NCBI RefSeq assembly: GCF_030445035.2
Contig: NC_080695.1
Span: forward strand, 186,001 to 250,000
DNA from: Dasypus novemcinctus
Taxonomy: Eukaryota; Chordata; Mammalia; Cingulata; Dasypodidae
Length of the DNA stretch: 64,000 nucleotides
Direction: 5' to 3'
The notes beneath the pieces were generated by a model, which saw only the letters and a list, made by a program, of their open reading frames with translations, searched no databases and was not told the DNA's origin. The position numbers and the translations under genes are program-made. Shown in pieces: positions 1-11,748 of the stretch. The number at the start of each line of letters is the position of its first letter. Positions within the stretch are counted from its first letter, which is position 1.

Positions 1-123
1 CACCGCCCTGGCTGCCTGGGCCCCTGGGAGCAGCCGCAGGGAGGCGGGGAAGAGCTTGGCTTGCTCCGAGCTTGGGGAGACCGTGGCCTGGGCCCCTGAC
101 ACCCCCTCAACCTGCTCCCCCAG

Positions 124-1174
124 ATCCCGGCCCGGGGCATCAGCTGGGGGGCATCGTGGGGGGACGTGACGTCTCGGGCAGGAAGTCCCCCTGGCAGGTC
201 AGCCTGAGGTTCTATGATCAAAGTTCTCGGCAGTGGGAGCACGTGTATGGGGGCTCCCTCGTGCACCCCCAGTGGCTGCTAACCGCCGCCCACTGCATGG
301 AGCCGTGAGTGGCTTCCAGCGGGGTGCCCCGGGCCATGTGGCATAGGGGGTGGGGGAGCAGAGGGGCTGGGGCTGAGAGGTGCGTGTCCTTGAACCAGAG
401 CTGAGCTAGCTCGGGGCCCCATCCCCAGGACTGGAGAAGATGGGGAGGGCCATCGGGGGTGACATGCGGTGCCCCGGGGTCCCAGGCTGTGACTCCTGCC
501 AGGTACCCCCAGCCCACCTCTGCCTTCCATGCCCCCCAGCTCTGCCCTTTCCCTCCCATGCTCTGCCAGACCCCCTCTGTGCCCCCCAGCCCCCCTATTC
601 TCTGCACCCAGCCCCCCTATTCTGTGCCCCCCAGTCCCCTTTCAGTGCCCCCCCAGTTCCCCCTCCAGTGCCCCTGGTCCCCCTGCAGTGCCGTCCAGTA
701 TCCCTCTTCCATGCCCCCCCAGCCCGTGGAGTTGGCCCCAGCCTGTGATGGTGGGTGCAGGCTGGGTGGGTGCAGGGGAAATGTCGGGTGAGTCCTTCCC
801 CCCCCACAGCGTGACTCCGGGGCCCCTGGTCTGCCGCTGGAGCTGCCCCTGGCTGCAGGTGGGCGCCGTGAGCTGGAAACATTTCTGCGCCCACCAGGGC
901 CTCCCTGGGGTGCACACCCGCGTGACGAGCTGCGGGTCCTGGGTCCCCAGTACGTCCCTCATGGGCCGGCCAGCGGGGGGGAAGCCCCTCGCCTTCCTCG
1001 CGGACACCCCGCTTCCTCCCCCATCCGGCTGGCCCTGCCTCCACACCCCTGCCCTGGACTCCCAGCACCCGCGCTCTCCTGAGCTGGAAGGTGAGCAGGG
1101 AGGGTGCGCAGGGGGAGCTGGGGGCGGCGACCAGGACCCCAGGGACCCCCACGTGCTACCTGAGGCTCATTAAA
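124..1174 (+). pseudogene. Mastin-like serine protease pseudogene, left copy (psiA)
   Basis: This is a broken chymotrypsin-fold protease of the tryptase/mastin group. The exon at 124-304 is 181 nt, the same size as in the intact gene at 59-61 kb. It has a good acceptor and a GTGAGT donor and encodes the activation site IVGG and the catalytic His (TAAHC). The Cys of the usual CGGS motif is Tyr (HVYGGS), so one conserved disulfide is lost. The exon with the catalytic Asp is missing. A remnant of the next exon (about 430-502) keeps the CDSCQ motif. The last exon starts at 810, but its GDSGGP segment is 2 nt short, so the catalytic Ser and the rest of the exon are in different frames. An ATTAAA signal follows. 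The signal-peptide exon lies left of the window; the inverted copy shows it. A functional product is not possible. Confidence 0.88.
1169..1174 (+). terminator. ATTAAA poly(A) signal of psiA
   Basis: The variant poly(A) signal ATTAAA lies about 200 bases after the last-exon homology. The same motif in a similar context ends the intact protease gene (58,923-58,928, minus strand) and psiA' (43,731-43,736, minus strand). Confidence 0.6.
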
Positions 1175-1179
1175 CTCTG

Positions 1180-3119
1180 GCTCACAGAGGCGGCGTGTGT
1201 GGACTGGGGGAGCATCTGGGGGGCCTGTACCGCTTCGGGGAGCCTTCCAGGGGTGCCCAGGTGGGCAGGGAGGCTTCCAGGCTCCTGCCCCACCGATGCC
1301 GCCATGCTCAGGGGGTCGGGCCTCGGTGCCACAGCCACCAGAAGACACCTGCCGTCCCTCTCCCTCCCCTCTTACCTCCTCACCCCCTTTTCTCTTTGTC
1401 CTTCCCTTTTTTCTCTCCTTCCTCCTTGTCTTTCCCAGAGCAGGTGTGGAGCTAACAGGGACAGTCCCCCGGCGGACCCTGTGGTGTGGAGGGTGGGAGC
1501 TGGTGGCCCCTGCGTCCCCCACCAGTCCTCCCGCCCCTCCCCTCCTTGGCCACGTCCCCAGCCACGTCTCGAGATGTCCTCCTGTCCTGGCACCAAATTC
1601 TCAGCTTTGGATTTAAAAGTCCCATCTGGTCCACATTGACTCCTCCGTGGCTCATCCCATGTGTCGGGTGCGCCGTGGCCCCCAAGGTCCACCGTGTGAG
1701 GCTGCATTGGCCAGCAGGGCCCCCAGCGTGGACTTGGGTCTCTGCTCCCAGCCCTGCCTGGCCCTCTCGAGGCACCCTGAGCCCAGAGCCTGCGTCTCTA
1801 GGGGTGACGCTGGTGGAGGGGGCTGGGCTGGGGGTGAGCCAAGGGCAGGGGGCACAGACCCGTGGCTAGTTTCTCCTCCTTTTTCCATCTTTCCTAGTTT
1901 ATATTTCATCTCATGGGGAACATAAAACACCATTTCCCACTAGACCACTGTGGAGCTACATTCAGCGGGCTCAGTCGCGTCACAGTGTCGTGCCCTCGTC
2001 CCCACCGCCCGCCCACACAGAAGCCCCCACCCCCTGAGCAGTATCTCCCCCTTCCTCCCCACCCCGTCACCTCGAATCTCCTTCCCGCCCCCTGTGAACG
2101 TCTACCCGAGGCCGCTGGAGCCTGGACACGCACAGGCCCTCCCTGCCATATCCCCAGCACCCTGTCTTTAGGGCGCATCGGGTGGAGGCCTGGCCAGCAC
2201 CTCCGCCCTTGGTTCACATCCCGTGTGGGGAGGGACACATTTTGTTCGTCCCTTGTGCACGGATGGACGCGTGGGTGCTTCCGCCTGCGGGCTATTGCGA
2301 GGATACTGCTGTGAGCTGGTGTGCAAGGGCTGGTGCGCGAGGGCGGGCGTGCCAGGGCTGCGTGGCTGGGGCCTGAGGCTCTTCCCGCTCTTTGGAGTCT
2401 ACGCCGAGGAGGGGGCTTGCCAGGCAGGGGAGGCCTGTTAACTTGGAGAAACCCGGGCGGGGTCGCCCACTCCCACCTGCTCTGCCCCTACCTAACCCCC
2501 ACAGACCTGCAGGACTCGCACGAGGGGCCGCGGGTGGGAAGGACGGGCCACGCTCACCCCCGAGGGGGCTCCTCAGCTGGTGCTCCCAGGGCAGTGCTCA
2601 CCAAGTCCCGGCCACAGGGCTCTCGGTCCACACACAGAGCCCCGAGGGGGGCTGGGGGGCTGCATAGCCCGTGGGGGTCTCCACATGTCCATCCTGGGCC
2701 TCTGGGGCTGGGGAGAGGGACCAGGGCACCCCTCCTCACCCCCCACGCGGTGCTGCTTCTCAAAGGCAAGTCAGGCTCAGTGCCCCTGTGGGGGCCTGGC
2801 AGCCCCTCACCCCCGTGCCGCCTGCTGAGGACCCGGGAGGCAGAGCTCAGCTTTTGGGGACACCCAGGGCCTCACCCCCAGTCCCTGCCAGGAGCCCCTT
2901 TCTGAGCCCACGTGGCATTTCAGGTTGTAAAGGCTCAGGTCCACCCGGGTCCCAGGGGCGGGGGTCAGCCGCCTCCCCTCTCCCCAGGACTCTCCCCGCC
3001 CCCTCATGGCCCCCAGGGTGCCCACTCGGGGGGCTCGAGGGGCGGGAGGGGGAGGGGCGGGGCTCTGGTGGCTTCTGGAAACAAGACAGGGACACAGGGG
3101 AAGAGAGTCCTCAGCCCGC
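1180..3119. other. Non-coding arm DNA, no gene recognised
   Basis: This is moderately GC-rich DNA shared by both inverted arms. Open frames occur on both strands, but they are not conserved between the arms beyond about 2,126, as expected for non-coding sequence. A short pyrimidine-rich tract lies at about 1,360-1,440. I see no splice-bounded exon, RNA gene or recent transposon. Confidence 0.5.
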
Positions 3120-3930
3120 CTCTCCCCGAGGTTCCCACATCTGCAAACTCGCAAGGAGAGCCCGCACGCCCCGCCCCAGCGCCCACGGACCACATCCCCG
3201 CGCCCAGGTCCCACCTCTACCGCACGCACGCGTCGCCCCGCCCCACCGCCCGCGCAACCGGCCCCCCTGCCCGTCGCCCCCCACATTGGTCCCCTCCCCC
3301 TCCTCCGCCTCAGGCCCCTCCCCCAGGCCCGCAGGGGTCTGCGCTGGGCCACGCTGCCCGCTTGTCGCTGTGTGCGTGTCCAGCCCCTGAGCCCTCCATG
3401 AGTTTGGGGGCCCCCTCCTCGGGGGTCTCCCTCGGGCTTGGAGGAGTCACACGACCGGGGCTCAGCCAATGGGAAGGACCCTCCCCCGGGGCCGGGAGCC
3501 GAGCGCTGGAAGGCGGCGGGGGTGGGGGGGTCCTGGTGGCCGCGGGGGCGGGCCAAGGTCCTGGGGCAGCAGGAGGGGCCGCGGGGCGGCAGGGACCGCG
3601 TGGTGGGGGCGCCCCCCTTCCTGGGGCGTCGTCGCCGTTTCCGGGCCCAGCAGGGACGGCCCCGGGACCCTCCCGCGCTGCCCCTGCGTCGGGGGAACCG
3701 CCCCGCCCTCGCCCCCACCCGAGACCGCGCACCCTGCCCGCGCCCCAGGAGAGGCTGGGGGGCGCCAGGCCAGACGCCCCCGCGCTGCCAGGAAGCCCCC
3801 GGCCCGCCCGCGCCCCGTGCCCGCCCCTGCCCCGCGGCGCTGTGTCCCCTCACCTGCCCCTGGCCCCCGGCTCTCGGGCCGGCTGCGCGGCGGGTGCGGC
3901 CTGGGGAGGGCAGGCGGCCAGGGGCCCGGG
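3120..3930. promoter_or_regulatory. CpG-rich block with CCAAT motif (left arm)
   Basis: The sequence is very GC-rich with many CpG dinucleotides. It includes a CCAAT box in the motif CAGCCAATGGGAAGG near 3,462, with GC-box-like runs around it. The right arm holds a diverged copy (about 41,000-41,780) that keeps the CCAAT core. It could be the promoter of an unrecognised transcript or simply GC-rich subtelomere-like DNA. No coding exon is recognised downstream. Confidence 0.45.
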
Positions 3931-3949
3931 GCCTGGGGAGGTCAGAGCT

Positions 3950-5275
3950 GCCCAGAGGCCCTGTGGGAAGAGGTGGTTTCTGTGGCACACGCTAGTCAGT
4001 AATTACAACCATGAGTAACAGTGTATTTTTGTCTAATATTATGCTGAAACATGGGTAAATAGCCAGGAATTTCATACACTCTAAGTATTCATATGAACTT
4101 TTCATTCATACAACTTTAACAGAGGGTTAAAGAATCCTTCTAATTTTATAAGTTTTAAACACTTTCCATTCATATTAAAAGAACTTAACTGTTTTATTTA
4201 ATTTTTTCAAGGTAAAAGAACAAATTTTTTGCAATAGTTTGAAATAAAAAGATACTTTTCAGGATCTGATTTCGAAAAAGCAGATTTAAACATTATGTTC
4301 CTTTAAAAGTGATGGGACTTGCTTCTTCTTAAAAAACCAAGGAAATGATAAGGTTAAAGTACAAGAAGCTATTTTGATAAAATAGACTTTCTTTGTATAT
4401 AGATTATTCAGGAGAAAACCTCTTTATAAGCTTTTCCTAACAGACTAATAACTTGAGAAACTTTGAGAAAGAACAAAATTTTAACTTTGCATCAATATAC
4501 TACTTGATACTAAAGCTTTTAAAATTTTACAGATAGGGAAAGTGGACTTGGCCCAGTGGATAGGGGATCCGCCTACCACATGGGAGTTCCCGGGTTCAAA
4601 CCCCGGGCCTCCTTGACCCGTGTGGAGCTGGCCATGCGCAGTGCTGATGCGCGCAAGGAGTGCCGTGCCACACAGGGGTGTCTCCCGCATAGGGGAGCCC
4701 CGTGAGCAAGGAGTGCACCCCGTAAGGAGAGCCGCCCAGCAGGAAAGAAAGTGCAGCCTGCCCAGGAATGGCGCCGCACACACGGAGAGCTGACACAACA
4801 AGATGATGCAACAAAAAGAAACTCAGATTGCCGGTGCTGCTGATAAGGATAGAAGCGGTCACAGAAGAACACACAGCGAATGGACACAGAGAGCAGACAA
4901 CGGGGGTGGAGGGTTGGAGGGAAGGGGAGAGAAATAAATTAAAAATAAATCTTAAAAAACAACTTTATAGATAGACTCATCAAATCTTACTCGATATTAA
5001 CCATAAAAATTCCTTTTCCACGAACCTTCTGCACTTTCAGGGTTCATTCAGGTTTTGGCCCACATTTTACTCTTTCTTAAAAACCAATCATTTATCTTAG
5101 GGCAAAATGATTTTCTGTTTCTTTAATAATAAAAACACATTTATACTCCCTACATGCATAAGATACTAAAATGATTTTGGAAACTGTCTCCAAGCAAACT
5201 TCTTACAACATACAACTACCATTAACACTAAACAAACTTTTTAAAATAATGATTTAGTTTGGTTATATGCAAAAA
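3950..5275. other. AT-rich block, part 1, no gene seen
   Basis: Base composition changes abruptly from very GC-rich to AT-rich just after the left arm ends. Apart from the SINE at 4,537-4,964 I recognise nothing. The block continues at 14,343 beyond the L1 insertion. It may be an old degraded insertion, but I cannot name it. Confidence 0.5.
4537..4964 (+). mobile_element. tRNA-derived SINE, armadillo DAS-like
   Basis: The head reads as a tRNA-like segment with A-box and B-box style motifs (GTGGACTTGGCCCAGTGG and GGGTTCAAACCC). A GC-rich body and an A-rich tail with AATAAA-like repeats follow. A 10-bp near-match (9 of 10) flanks it at 4,527-4,536 and 4,965-4,974, consistent with a target-site duplication. 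Similar copies occur in this window on both strands. The family name is from knowledge of armadillo SINEs, not from a search. Confidence 0.8.
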
Positions 5276-5288
5276 TAACTTTATTTTA
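5276..5288. repeat. Target-site duplication, 3' side of full-length L1
   Basis: The 13-bp sequence TAACTTTATTTTA occurs here and, identically, at 14,330-14,342. The two copies bracket the L1 at 5,289-14,329. The right edge of this copy merges into the poly(T)/ATTTT tract, so the boundary is uncertain by a few bases. Confidence 0.8.
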
Positions 5289-5330
5289 TTTTATTTTATT
5301 TTATTTTTTTTTATTATTATTATTTTTTTA

Positions 5331-7849
5331 ATTACATTAAAAAAATATATGAGGTCCCATTCAACCCCACCGCCCCCGCCCCCCACTCCCCCCACAGCAA
5401 CACTCTCTCCCATCATCGTGATACATCCATTGCACCTGGTAAGTTCATCTCTGAGCATCACTGCACCCCATAGTCAATGGTCCACATCCTAGCCCAGACT
5501 CTCTCACGTTCCATCCAGTGGGCCCTGGGGGGATCTACAGTGTCCCGTAATTGTCCGTGAAGCACTATCCAGGACAACTCCACGTCCCGAAAACGCCTCC
5601 ACATCTCATCTCTTCCTCCCGTTCCCCACACCCAGCAGCCCCCATGGCTACCATTCCCACACCCATTCCACATTTTCTCTGTGGACATTGGATTGGTTGT
5701 GTCCATTGCACACCTATGTCAAGTGAGGGCTTAGATTCCACATGGGTACTGGATGCACTCTTCCCGCTTCTGGTTGTAGACACTCTAGGCTCCATGTTGT
5801 GGTGGTTGACCTTCTTCAACTCATGTTAGCTGAGTGGAGTAAGTCCAATAAGTCAAAGTGTAGGAGCTGAAGTCTGTTGAGGCTCTGGGCCTGGGTGTCA
5901 TATTATCAGTCCAGAGATTCAAATCCCCTACATATATCTTAAACTCAGCACCAACTACAATTCCAATAAAGTAGCATGCAAGTCTTGTGAAAAGAGATCC
6001 CCCCTGAGTCCATTTCCATCACGCAGAAACACCAGCTCCAAAGAAGGGCCATCTGTCATGTCAGTGAACCCCTTCTGCCATGACCATAGAACCCGTGGGT
6101 CTCTTTATCCCTCAAAAGAACCAATACCTGGGGTTGTATCTACCTTATCTGTCTCTTAGACTCTGTTCAGTTGTACATAGGGGTATTCCTTCTGACAACC
6201 TCCAGACTCTTTTTTAGAGACTCACAGCCTTATAATCTCATTTCTCCTTTCCATTTCCCCCTTACATTAGGTCAAACCGCTTCCCGAAGTCATGTTATTA
6301 TATGTAGACAGGTATATTCTGCTGTTCCGCATTGAATCTTTAATTCAAGGTCATTTTCTAGTTGCTTCTTCAGCTGGTATGTGGTAGTGATCCCTCGGTG
6401 CCAGGGAGGCTCATCCCCGGGTGTCGTGTCCCACGCTGGGGGGAATGCATCACATCTACACGCTGCGTTTGGCTGTGAGAGTGGCCACATTTGAGTAACA
6501 TGAAGGCTGTCAGGAGGAAACCCCCAGGCACAATGCTACTGTAGGCCTTGTTTTTATTGCAGGTGCATAGGCTCAAAAGTGTAGCCATTAGTATCAAGAG
6601 CCCACTGTTGGGCCCTCCTTCCTTCCTGGTTCTTGCCGTTGCACCTGGAGGATTGCCGCTGCTCTCCCAGGGCCCACAACAGTGACCCCCCGGCCAGGAG
6701 CCCAGTACCCCCCCAGCTGTTGTTTTTAATTGTTTCCACTATGAGTATATATAGACATTACCATATACCCTGGGCATATGCCCTGTATAACTCCCTGTCA
6801 ACCATATATATCCTGTCAATAACATCCCATATCAGTATTCCTCCGCTGCCATTGTTGAACCACTCTGTGATCCAAAACTTCCCGTAAAGTGAATCCCAAC
6901 ATAATGTCAGCTTCAGAAGAGTCTTAGATCACCAAAATTCATATATACAATATACAGTATTTCCCCAGATCCACCATAAAACCTTTTCCCTTCCACAGCA
7001 ATAATCTTTTAACTTATTCATATCATATTTCCTGAAACTGATGTACAGATTCCGAAACTATAGTTTTCAAACAAGGTGACATCTGTGCTTACTATGTGGT
7101 CCATACTTTAGGTTGTACAGTTTTCTAAATTTTTTAGTTATCCTATGTTTTGTCTTATGGTTTTCATTATTAGTCTGTCGTCCCCTATATGTTTTTGGTG
7201 TAATATTAGCTGTTTTATATTCATCCTCGTGTACTCTCACATAACTCCTCTTTTGCCCCCTTATTTACCTTTGTTCTATCCATTGCACGTCCATTTTCCC
7301 CTCCCCTTAGGGCCCACAACGCCTGCCAATCTAATGCCCTGGGAGCCGTCCTTTCTCACAAGAGATACAGTTCTCTCTATTCGACGGCATTAGTCTTCCC
7401 CAGGATATGGGTCCACCCCACCCAATGGTAGAACCCACCTTGGCAAAATGAGCCTTCAGCTATTCCCTCCAGAGTCCGTCCCGCATCAGACCATACCCCC
7501 TGAGCGTCCTAACCAGGTGACCCTCCTACTTATACTTTGATACGTTTTACTCAACATTTAGTTCTCAACGAACTTCTGGCACTCTCCCATGTTTGTATGT
7601 TGCCCCTCCCTCCCACCTATTTCTTGGACCATATTACCCCTCTTCCCATCCCCAGCCCCCCTCAAACCCAGAAAACCCCACCCGAAGGTAACCCCTTGCC
7701 CCCATTTTGTCCCTTCTTTGTGCTCATACTTACCCCCAGCTCATCACAGATTCCACCCCTACAGACATTAACTCACATCGTTCCTCCACCCCCCGATTTC
7801 CAGTAAGCCACTTTTCCAGACTCTAGCTCTCTGAGGCAGTTAACTTATT
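5331..7849 (-). other. L1 3' UTR (about 2.5 kb)
   Basis: This untranslated segment follows the ORF2 stop and ends in a G-rich tract on the L1 sense strand (plus-strand C-run at about 5,365-5,402), a known L1 3'-UTR trait. Related sequence recurs at 22.8-24.4, 26.0-28.3, 34.9-35.5 and 37.3-38.6 kb, which shows that the long 3' UTR is a family character and not a chance flank. Confidence 0.75.
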
Positions 7850-10800
7850 TCATATCATTGAGGTCATATAGTATTTGTCCTTCAATGCCTGGGTTGCTTC
7901 ACTTAACATAAGATTCTCAAGGTTCATCCATGTTATCACGTGCGATTGTAGTGTACTGGTTCTTACAGCTGAGTAGTATTCCATTGTGTGTATATACCAC
8001 ATTTTATTGATCCACTCATCTGTTGATGGACTTTTGGATTGATTCCAACTTTTGGCGATAGTGAACAATGCTGCTATGAACATTGGTGTACATATATCGG
8101 TTTGTGTCCTTGTTTTCAGATCTGATGGGTATATACCCAGCAGTGGTATTGCTGGGTCATATGGCAAATCTATGGATAATTTTTTGAGAAACCGCCAAAC
8201 TGTCCTCCAGAATGGTTGGATCCTTCTGCATTCCCACCAGCAATGGATGAGTGTTCCCCTTTCTTCACATCCTCTCCAGCATTTGTATTCTACTGTTTTT
8301 TTCATGGCTGCCAATCTTATGGGAGTAAGATGGTATCTCATTGTAGTTTTGATTTGCATTTCCCTGATAGCTAGGGATTTGGAGCATTTTTTCATGTGCT
8401 TTTTAGCCATTTGTATGTCTTCTTTGGAGAAGTGTCTGTTTAAATCTTTTTCCCATTTTTTAAATGGGTTGTTTATCTTTTTGTTTTCGAGATATATGAG
8501 TTCTTTATATATGCAAGTTATAAGTCTCTTATCAGATATATGGTTGCCAAATATTTTCTCCCATTGTGTGGGTTCCCTTTTTACTTTCTTGACAAACTCC
8601 TTTGAGGTGCAGAAGGCTTTAATTTTGAGGTAGTCCCATTTATCTATTTGTTCTTTTGCTGCTCGTGCTTTTGGTGTGATATTCATGAAGCCATTTCCTA
8701 TTACAAGGTCCTGTAGATGTTTCCCTACACTGCTTTCTAAGGTCTTTATGGTCTTGGCTCTTATATTTAGGTCTTTGATCCATCTTGAGTTGATCTTTGT
8801 ATAAGGTGTGAGATGGTAATCCTCTTTCATTCTTCTACATATGGCTATCCAGTTCTCCAGGCACCATTTGTTGAATAGGCCATTCTCTCCCAGTTGAGAG
8901 GGTTTGGTGGCTTTATCGAATATTATATGGCTATATACATGAGGTTCTATATCTGAACTTTCAATTCGATTCCATTGGTCTGTGTGTCTCTCCTTATGCC
9001 AGTACCATGCTGTTTTCACTACTGTAGGTTTGTAGTATGTTTTGAAGTCAGGAAGTGTGATTCCTCCTATTTCGTTTTTCTTTTTCAATATGTCTTTGGC
9101 TATTCGGGGCCTCTTTTTATTCCAAATAAATTTCATAGTTAGTTTTTCTAGTTCCTTAAAGAAGGCTGTGTTGATTTTTATTGGGATTGCATTGAATGTG
9201 TAGATCAGTTTTGGTAGGATAGACATCTTAATAATATTCAGTCTTCCTATCCATGAACAGGGAATATTCTTCCATTTATTTAGGTCTTCTTTGATTTCCT
9301 TGAACAATCTTGTATAGTTCTCGATGTATAAGTTTTTTACCTCTTTAGTTAAATTTATTCCTAAGTATTTGATTTTTTTATTTACTATTGTGAATGGTAT
9401 TTGTTTCTTGATTTCCTCCTGATCTTGCTCATTATTGGTGTACAGAAATGCTACTGATTTTTGCGCATTGATCTTATAACCTGCGACTTTGCTAAAGTCT
9501 TTTATGAGTTCTAGGAGCTTTGTTGTAGATCTCTCAGGGTTTTCTATATATAGGATCATGTCATCTGCAAATAATGAAATTTTGACTTCTTCCCTTCCAA
9601 TTTGAATGCCTTTTATATCTGGTTCTTGTCTCAGTGCTCGAGCAAGTACTTCCAAGACAATGTTAAATAGGAGCGGAGACAATGGGCATCCTTGTCTTGT
9701 TCCTGAGTTTAGAGGGAAGGATTTCAGGATTTCGCCATTGTAAACAATGTTGGCTTTCGGTTTTTCATATATACTCTTTATCATGTTCAAAAAGTTTCCT
9801 TGTATTCCGATCTTTTGGAGTGTTTTTATCAGGAGGGGGTGCTGTATTTTGTCAAATGCCTTTTCTGCATCTATAGATATAATCATGTGGTTTTTTTCTC
9901 TCAATCTGTTTATGTGTTGTATTACATTGATTGATTTTCTTATGTTGAACCATCCTTGCATACCTGGAATAAATCCCACTTGGTCATGGTGTATAATTTG
10001 TTTAATGTGTTGTTGAATACGATTAGCAAGTATTTTGTTAAGTATTTTTGCGTCTAGGTTCATTAGAGAAATTGGTCTGTAATTTTCCTTTCTTGTGGTG
10101 TCTTTGTTTGGCTTTGGTACTAGGGTAATGTTGGCATCATAGAAGGAATTAGGCAGTGTTCCTTCTGTTTCGATTTTTTGGAATAGTTTCAACAGGATTG
10201 GTGTTAGTTCTTTCCAGAATGTTTTGTAGAATTCACCTGTGAAGCCATCTGGCCCTGGGCTCTTCTTAGTTGGGAGATTTTTAATGACTGATTCTATCTC
10301 TTTGCTTGTGATTGGTTTGTTAAGATCATCAATTTCTTCTTTCATCAGTATGGGCTGCTTATGAGTTTCCAGGAATTTGTCCATTTCCTCTAAATTGTCA
10401 TTTTTGTTGGAATATAGTTTTTCAAAGTATCCTCTTATGATAGTCTTTATTTCTGTGGGGTCAGTGGTGATATCACCTTTCTCATTTCTTATTTTGTGTA
10501 TTTGCATCTTTTCTCTTTTTTTCTTTGTTAGTCTCACTAAAGGTTTGTCAATTTTGTTGATCTTCTCAAAAAACCAGCTCTTGGTCTTGTTTATTTTTTC
10601 AAGTGCTTTCTTATTTTCTATTTCATTTAGATCTGCTCTTATCTTTGTTATTTCCTTCCTTCTTCTTCCTGTTTGGTTACTTTGTTGTTGTTTTTCTAAT
10701 TCTGTCAAAAGTGCAGTTAGTTCTCCAATTTTTGCTCTTTCTTCTTTTTTGATATATGAATTTATGGCTATAAATTTCCCTCTCAGTACTGCTTTTGCTG

Positions 10801-11668
10801 CATCCCATAAATTTTGGTATGTTGTGTTATCATTATCATTTGTTTCAAGGTAGTCATTGATTTCTTTTGAGATTTCCTCTTTGACCCACTGTTTTTCTAA
10901 GAGTGTGCTGTTTAATTTCCAAATTGTCATGTGGAGTCTGGGTCTCTGTCCCTTGCAAATTTCCAGCTTCACTCCACTGTGGTCAGAGATATTGTTTTGT
11001 ATGATTTCGATCTTTCTGAATTCATTAAGCCTTTCTTTGTGGCCTAGCATATGGTCAATCTTGGAGGATGTTCCATGTGCGCTTGAGAAAAATGTATATC
11101 CTGCTGTGTTTGGGTGTAATGATCTATATATGTCTATTAGATCCAGCTCCTCTAATATACTGTTCAAATGTTTTGTTTCTTTAGTGATTCTCTTTTGAGA
11201 TGTTCTGTCCAGAGTAGATAGTGGTGTATTAAAATCCCCCACTATAATTGTAGATGCATCTATTCTTTCACTTAGTTTTTCCAGCGTTTGCCTCACATAT
11301 TTAGAGGCGCCCTTGTTAGGACCATAAATATTTATGATTGTTCGATCTTCTTGACAGATTGTCCCTTTCACTAAAATATAGTATCCTTCTTTGTCTCTCA
11401 CAATTGTTTCGCATTTAAAGTCTATTTTGTCTGATATTAATATAGCTACTCCTGCCTTTTTTTGGTTGTTGTTTGCTTGTATGATTGTTTTCCAGCCATT
11501 CACTTTCAACCTCCATGAGTCTCTGGGTCTAAGATGTGTCTCTTGTAGGCAGCATATAGATGGGTCGTATTTCCTTATCCAGTGTCCCAGTCTGAATCTT
11601 TTGATAGGTGAGTTTAATCCGTTGACATTCAGTGTTATTACGTTTAGAGAGTTATTTATGGTAGCCAT
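7850..11668 (-). CDS. ORF2: LINE-1 ORF2p, endonuclease and reverse transcriptase
   Basis: The 1,272-residue protein drives target-primed reverse transcription. The frame opens upstream at 11,764, but I take the Met at 11,668 (MATINNSLN), where L1 homology begins and which clears the ORF1 stop. The N-terminal apurinic-type endonuclease shows LNVNGLNS, the catalytic Glu in [15 protein letters not shown], and the Asp and His of KIDHMLG and SDHSG. The reverse transcriptase has [23 protein letters not shown] and the active-site FADD. The C-terminal Cys motif (CX3C-X7-H-X4C) is present as CWRGC...HCWWEC. No stop or frameshift is visible, and the length matches human ORF2p (about 1,275). It should form a ribonucleoprotein with ORF1p on L1 RNA. 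Confidence 0.95.
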   Translation of the reverse strand: MATINNSLNVITLNVNGLNSPIKRFRLGHWIRKYDPSICCLQETHLRPRDSWRLKVNGWKTIIQANNNQKKAGVAILISDKIDFKCETIVRDKEGYYILVKGTICQEDRTIINIYGPNKGASKYVRQTLEKLSERIDASTIIVGDFNTPLSTLDRTSQKRITKETKHLNSILEELDLIDIYRSLHPNTAGYTFFSSAHGTSSKIDHMLGHKERLNEFRKIEIIQNNISDHSGVKLEICKGQRPRLHMTIWKLNSTLLEKQWVKEEISKEINDYLETNDNDNTTYQNLWDAAKAVLRGKFIAINSYIKKEERAKIGELTALLTELEKQQQSNQTGRRRKEITKIRADLNEIENKKALEKINKTKSWFFEKINKIDKPLVRLTKKKREKMQIHKIRNEKGDITTDPTEIKTIIRGYFEKLYSNKNDNLEEMDKFLETHKQPILMKEEIDDLNKPITSKEIESVIKNLPTKKSPGPDGFTGEFYKTFWKELTPILLKLFQKIETEGTLPNSFYDANITLVPKPNKDTTRKENYRPISLMNLDAKILNKILANRIQQHIKQIIHHDQVGFIPGMQGWFNIRKSINVIQHINRLREKNHMIISIDAEKAFDKIQHPLLIKTLQKIGIQGNFLNMIKSIYEKPKANIVYNGEILKSFPLNSGTRQGCPLSPLLFNIVLEVLARALRQEPDIKGIQIGREEVKISLFADDMILYIENPERSTTKLLELIKDFSKVAGYKINAQKSVAFLYTNNEQDQEEIKKQIPFTIVNKKIKYLGINLTKEVKNLYIENYTRLFKEIKEDLNKWKNIPCSWIGRLNIIKMSILPKLIYTFNAIPIKINTAFFKELEKLTMKFIWNKKRPRIAKDILKKKNEIGGITLPDFKTYYKPTVVKTAWYWHKERHTDQWNRIESSDIEPHVYSHIIFDKATKPSQLGENGLFNKWCLENWIAICRRMKEDYHLTPYTKINSRWIKDLNIRAKTIKTLESSVGKHLQDLVIGNGFMNITPKARAAKEQIDKWDYLKIKAFCTSKEFVKKVKREPTQWEKIFGNHISDKRLITCIYKELIYLENKKINNPFKKWEKDLNRHFSKEDIQMAKKHMKKCSKSLAIREMQIKTTMRYHLTPIRLAAMKKTVEYKCWRGCEERGTLIHCWWECRRIQPFWRTVWRFLKKLSIDLPYDPAIPLLGIYPSDLKTRTQTDICTPMFIAALFTIAKSWNQSKSPSTDEWINKMWYIHTMEYYSAVRTSTLQSHVITWMNLENLMLSEATQALKDKYYMTSMI

Positions 11669-11748
11669 ATTTTGGTTGGGTTTGTGTTTGTTATATTTTG
11701 TTTGTATTATTTTATTTTCCCCTTCTATTTTTGTCTTTCTTGTTGCTT

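Larger units (their letters stand above)
1..3945. repeat. Left arm of large inverted duplication
   Basis: This segment is the reverse complement of about 40,995-44,905; a left position x pairs with 44,905 minus x in the outer part. The arm runs off the left edge of the window, so its full length is unknown. By eye the outer part (1 to about 2,126) differs from its partner at only about eight bases, while the inner part (2,127-3,945) differs at roughly one base in ten. The arm holds psiA, its 3' flank and a CpG-rich block. The inner end meets AT-rich DNA here but psiC at the right arm, so the two inner junctions are different. Confidence 0.93.

Noticed and set aside
529-1173. Long open frame through the last exon of psiA, suggesting a working gene
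   Set aside because: The frame crosses intron sequence, and the GDSGGP region needs a different frame before and after the 2-base loss. The catalytic-Asp exon is also missing.
2807-3988. 393-codon open frame on the minus strand, and several other 150-400 codon frames in 2.8-4.0 and 16-20 kb
   Set aside because: GC-rich DNA has few stop codons. The frames are not conserved between the two arms, carry no known domain and overlap on both strands.
4537-4630. Possible tRNA gene (A and B box-like motifs)
   Set aside because: It is followed by a SINE body and A-rich tail and is flanked by a target duplication, so it is the tRNA-derived head of a SINE.
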